Assembly: GCF_042849255.1 (NCBI RefSeq)
Contig: NZ_AP026866.1
Location: forward strand, 2,728,001 to 2,792,000
Direction of reading: 5' to 3'
Length of the DNA stretch: 64,000 nt
Source of the DNA: Oceaniferula spumae
Lineage (GTDB): Bacteria; Verrucomicrobiota; Verrucomicrobiia; Verrucomicrobiales; Akkermansiaceae
The notes under the pieces are model-generated. The model saw only the letters and a program-made list of their open reading frames with translations. It did not search any database and had not been told where the DNA came from. The translations under genes and the position numbers were made by a program. The number at the start of each line of letters is the position of its first letter. Position 1 is the first letter of the stretch. This document shows, piece after piece, positions 61,030-64,000 of this stretch.

Positions 61030-62193
61030 CTACTCCACCTTCACAATCGCCCCCGGACGAACAAGCGTCGGAAAACGGGCGGCATCCCAATTTGAAAGTC
61101 GGATGCAGCCTGCACTTCTTGCCCGGCCGATGGTGTTCGGGTTGTCGGTGCCGTGAATGCCGATGCCTGACTTGGTCAACCCATTCCAGATGATGCCGAC
61201 AGGATTGTTCGGGCCGGGAGGGATGGTGAGGTATTCTTTTCCGCGCACTCCGGTCTCGAGCAGTTTTTTATCGTAGCGCCATGTCGGGAGCTCGACGCTG
61301 TTTTTCAGGTTCCACACTCCCTTAGGAATGAACTGCACCTGCCCTGGGGTGATGGGAAAACTGGCGACGAGTCTCGGTTTGGCAGCCTGAATCTTAACTG
61401 CACCTTCCTCACTATCGTCTTCCGGCAGCACCAACTGGTAAATATAGACCTGCTTGGTGTTGGTATCCACCACGACGTGGCGGGCGGTCAGGTTGATTTC
61501 CGTTTTGTGAGATTTTCCTGTTTCGAGGTCTTCGATTTTAAATGGCTCAATGTTCGGCACCTTGATCGCGGTATGGCCTTTGGCGTTGCGCATTTTCGAG
61601 TAGCCGTTGATTTCCTTCAGCAACTCTTCGGAGCAGTGGTATCTCTCGGACATGAACTCGGTGACACTCCGGTAGGCCATGTATTTCTTGCTGGCCTGAG
61701 AACTGCGATTGGTAGGTAGCGAGGAGTTGATGTATTTGCTGACGAACGATGGGATGATGGCGGTGGCGTAAATTTCCTTCACCCCCGCGGCTGCTTCCTC
61801 GAGCACACGCATGTCGTCTTTTTCCCTGCCCAGACTCACGTTGTAATTCTCGATGGCGAGCTTGGTGAAATGGCCTGGTTTTCCATCGATGATGCCGGGG
61901 CCGAAAAACTTCTGATCGAGATAGATCTGCAATCGGACTCCGCTGTCCCTGTCTTTGGGGATGGTGGGTTTGACCTCCTCGGTGGTTTCGGGCTTTGCTT
62001 CGGGAGTAGTTGCGGTGTCTGCTTTTTCTGCGGCCTTCGGTTTCTGCTGAGTCTCACCAGCTGGAACGTTCTCCTCAACGATGATAGCTTTCTTCGGAGT
62101 GACCAGCAGTGGCTCCTCCGGTTGGGCGTTGGCATTGATTGTTAGAGCTGTTAGGGAGCCTAACAGAATTTGTCGCGTTTTGCAGAAAGTCAT
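61030..62193 (-). CDS. L,D-transpeptidase (YkuD/ErfK family)
   Basis: A 387-residue exported protein. A signal peptide ('MTFCKTRQILLGSLTALTINA') precedes a low-complexity Pro/Glu/Thr linker (about 25-85), a peptidoglycan-binding-like segment ('VRLQIYLDQKFFGPGIIDGKP') and the catalytic YkuD domain ending 'HGTDNPNTIGRARSAGCIRL' with His347 and Cys363. It makes 3-3 peptidoglycan cross-links or anchors proteins. Three CTAACA/TGTTAG motifs lie in its signal-peptide codons. Confidence 0.87.
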   Translation of the reverse strand: MTFCKTRQILLGSLTALTINANAQPEEPLLVTPKKAIIVEENVPAGETQQKPKAAEKADTATTPEAKPETTEEVKPTIPKDRDSGVRLQIYLDQKFFGPGIIDGKPGHFTKLAIENYNVSLGREKDDMRVLEEAAAGVKEIYATAIIPSFVSKYINSSLPTNRSSQASKKYMAYRSVTEFMSERYHCSEELLKEINGYSKMRNAKGHTAIKVPNIEPFKIEDLETGKSHKTEINLTARHVVVDTNTKQVYIYQLVLPEDDSEEGAVKIQAAKPRLVASFPITPGQVQFIPKGVWNLKNSVELPTWRYDKKLLETGVRGKEYLTIPPGPNNPVGIIWNGLTKSGIGIHGTDNPNTIGRARSAGCIRLSNWDAARFPTLVRPGAIVKVE

Positions 62194-62274
62194 GTTCTTC
62201 AGTGAGATTCGTGTCGGGTTTAGATTGCCACATATTTTACCGCACGCGAATGTAAACTTACCAAAGCAGTGAAT

Positions 62275-63567
62275 TTACTCTTCGATGCAGAACTCGGCGA
62301 TTTTCCCAGCAATGCTCTCGGGCACGATCGCCCGAAGGATCAAATCGTTTCCTTCATAGTCGGTGCTGAGAACTTTGGCGTCACGATGTAACAGACCTGG
62401 GATATCACCTCGGCTCTGTGGCACCCGGTAAGTGAGTGTCTGCACACGGTCGACGAGCATCTCCGAGAATTTCTCCATCAGCTTATCAATTCCCTCCCCC
62501 GTCATGGCACTGACAGAAATGGTATTTGGAAATGAAACCTCAAGCCCTGCCAGTTTCACCGGGTCGTTGAGGACATCGATCTTGTTCAAGACGGTGATCA
62601 CAGGTTTGTCCCCCGCCCCGAGTTCCTCCAGAACCTCCATCGTGGTCTTGTAGAATTTCTCAACTTCGGGTGATGATGCATCCAGAACGTGGACAATGAA
62701 GTCGGCGAGCACGGACTCCTCCAAGGTCGCCTTGAACGCTTCGACCAATCGGTGCGGCAGGTTTCTTACAAATCCTACGGTATCGGTGAGTAATAGCGGT
62801 TGTCCATCGGGCAGCTCGATCGCGCGAGTGGTTGTATCGAGCGTGGCAAAGAGCATGTCCTTCGCCATCACCTCGGAACCAGACAACCGGTTGAGTAAGG
62901 TCGATTTTCCCGCGTTGGTATAACCAGCGATGGCTGCACAGGGAATGCTTTGCTTTTCCCGCTCCTTTCGACGTGTATCCCGTTGCTTGCGAACTTCTGC
63001 GAGCTCGCGTTTGCATTGATCAATCCGGGTCCGGGCAAGTCGACGATCGACCTCGATCTGCTGCTCACCCATACCTCGAGAGGCACCGCCGCCACCTTGG
63101 CCACCGCCGCCTTCTCTGTCGAGGTGGCCCCACATCCTGGCCAGACGTGGTAGCGAATATTGCATTTTAGCCAGATCCACCTGCAGTCTGGCTTCACGGG
63201 TGTGTGCCCGCTTGGAAAAGATATCCAGAATCACCTCCTCCCGGTCGATCACACAGATATCGGCTAACTCCTCCCAGTTGCGCTGTTGCGAGGGCAGAAA
63301 CATATTATCGAACACGATGCAGTCGCACTCATGGGCACGGGCGAGTTCTACGACTTCATCCGCTTTCCCAGTCCCGCAGAGATACTTTCTGTGAAATGAC
63401 CGCGTGAACACGAGAACTGATTCCGCTACGCCGATTCCGAGTGTGCTCACCAGTTCGCCCAGCTCCTCAAGCAAAGACGCATCTTCCTCTTCCTCTTTAC
63501 GGCTGCCGCAAATCCGAACCAGCAGTGCTCGTTCAACCATTTCTGGTTTTTCCCTGACCTCAAACAT
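62275..63567 (-). CDS. hflX: Ribosome-associated GTPase HflX
   Basis: A 430-residue protein starting 'MFEVREKPEMVERALLV' (the longer frame to 63651 starts with a GTG and lacks family similarity). HflX N-terminal domain, a coiled coil with 'GGGGQGGGGASRGMGEQQIE' and the G domain: G1 'GYTNAGKS', G3 'DTVGFV', G4 'NKID'. It splits stalled 70S ribosomes under stress. Upstream is a parS-like site and a universal stress protein. Confidence 0.93.
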   Translation of the reverse strand: MFEVREKPEMVERALLVRICGSRKEEEEDASLLEELGELVSTLGIGVAESVLVFTRSFHRKYLCGTGKADEVVELARAHECDCIVFDNMFLPSQQRNWEELADICVIDREEVILDIFSKRAHTREARLQVDLAKMQYSLPRLARMWGHLDREGGGGQGGGGASRGMGEQQIEVDRRLARTRIDQCKRELAEVRKQRDTRRKEREKQSIPCAAIAGYTNAGKSTLLNRLSGSEVMAKDMLFATLDTTTRAIELPDGQPLLLTDTVGFVRNLPHRLVEAFKATLEESVLADFIVHVLDASSPEVEKFYKTTMEVLEELGAGDKPVITVLNKIDVLNDPVKLAGLEVSFPNTISVSAMTGEGIDKLMEKFSEMLVDRVQTLTYRVPQSRGDIPGLLHRDAKVLSTDYEGNDLILRAIVPESIAGKIAEFCIEE

Positions 63568-63686
63568 ATGACAGATCAATGCCCTATTTAGCCCGTCCGC
63601 GCAAGCCATAGCTGAAGTCTTGCTATAGACCTCGACTATAAAAGACCACACGAGGAAATGTGATGCGATGGCTCACGAATTACAAT

Positions 63687-63702
63687 TGTTCCACGTGGAA
63701 CG
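63687..63702. other. parS-like ParB-binding site
   Basis: TGTTCCACGTGGAACG: a perfect 14-bp palindrome GTTCCACGTGGAAC (63688-63701) that equals the known Pseudomonas-type parS and differs by one transition per half-site from the B. subtilis consensus. It lies between hflX and the stress-protein gene. parS sites cluster near the chromosomal origin. Confidence 0.7.
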
Positions 63703-63720
63703 TTTGTGATTTTCCCCGAA

Positions 63721-64000
63721 TCAATCCTTCCGGACTGGGATGATCAACGATGGGATCTTGGCTTTCCGAACACATCCTTCTGCTACGCTACCCAGAAACA
63801 AGCTGCCCAAGACACCGTGTCCATGTGATCCCAGGACCAGCAGGTCGGCGTTCAGTTCATCAGCATATTCGAGAATCGTGTGGAGTGGTTGTCCGTGGAG
63901 CAGTTTGGTTGTTGTTCCAACCAGGTGAACTGTATCAGCAAGATCACGAAGTTTGATCTCGGCCCTGGTCATACTCTCCACCTGCACCTGATGCAGAGCT
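63721..64000 (-). CDS. Universal stress protein (UspA family), C-terminal part
   Basis: The frame is open to the last base, so the N-terminus lies outside. The visible 93 residues include 'ADLLVLGSHGHGVLGSLFLGSVAEGCVRKA', the UspA ATP-binding G-2x-G-9x-G pattern, ending 'KIPSLIIPVRKD'. This is an ATP-type Usp domain. Neighbours: hflX, itself stress-linked. Confidence 0.85.
   Translation of the reverse strand, partial: ALHQVQVESMTRAEIKLRDLADTVHLVGTTTKLLHGQPLHTILEYADELNADLLVLGSHGHGVLGSLFLGSVAEGCVRKAKIPSLIIPVRKD

Noticed and set aside
1..64000. tRNA or rRNA genes, CRISPR arrays, transposase genes, prophage
   Set aside because: Intergenic spaces were read on both strands and no cloverleaf, repeat-spacer array, IS-type terminal repeat pair with transposase, or phage gene block was found.

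Overview
The window reads as an ordinary, densely coded chromosomal segment of a Gram-negative bacterium of the Verrucomicrobiota, probably order Verrucomicrobiales. Pointers are two PEP-CTERM proteins with the tail 'VPEPSSTALLGLG' plus an arginine-rich end, outer-membrane and periplasmic functions (an LpxR-like barrel, RseP, HtrA, multihaem lipoprotein), lysine/diaminopimelate synthesis through DapL, and an ECF sigma factor carrying a long membrane-anchored tail. G+C looks moderate, about 53-56 percent by eye. Placement is by gene style; no search was run.

Layout. 0-8.8 kb: end of a Lon-type protease, HtrA, a small entericidin-like lipoprotein, a PEP-CTERM protein, RseP, TrmL, UppS and a sigma-54-type activator without a DNA-binding domain. 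9-18.8 kb: ECF sigma fusion, a three-gene secreted oxidoreductase/cytochrome/isomerase operon, upp, a C39-like secreted protein, a Xer recombinase and mnmA. 18.8-29.5 kb: dapL, secreted or membrane proteins, an HlyD-like adaptor, and accB-accC. 29.4-30.8 kb: a PEP-CTERM metalloprotease gene bracketed by two copies of the accC 3' end. 30.8-38.7 kb: a lipase/SMUG1/DUF4105 operon, a CPBP protease, an octahaem-HEAT-TPR lipoprotein and mscL. 38.9-45.7 kb: sulfatase, NlpC/P60, LpxR-like protein, coiled-coil protein, metallo-beta-lactamase-fold protein, GNAT. 45.7-48.8 kb: rpmH-rnpA-yidD-yidC. 48.9-57 kb: ThrE-like exporter, FHA-cyclase, PIN/TRAM protein, thioesterase, PLC-like protein, Pur-like protein, ribD, pspA, and a lone integron-type gene cassette. 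57.3-64 kb: carB, SLBB protein, L,D-transpeptidase, hflX, a parS-like site and the end of a universal stress protein.

Main observations beyond gene calling. (1) A 461-bp element at 56132-56592 has the organisation of an integron gene cassette: one small ORF followed by an attC-like folded site whose left core matches the cassette's own 5' end. No integrase is visible in the window. (2) The hexamer CTAACA/TGTTAG is strongly over-represented, by eye about 85-90 copies, and carries many of the TTA leucine codons; three copies form a 13-bp-period tandem array at 57237-57268. (3) A 79-bp near-identical repeat of the accC 3' end plus its hairpin flanks the metalloprotease gene, and the second copy is a decayed accC fragment. 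(4) A parS-like palindrome at 63687-63702, a consensus DnaA box at 54100 and the rpmH-rnpA-yidC cluster suggest that this segment lies in the origin-proximal part of the chromosome.

No tRNA or rRNA genes, CRISPR arrays, transposase genes or prophage were seen. The two gene-free stretches longer than 300 bases (53798-54155 and 56441-56778) are described as features.
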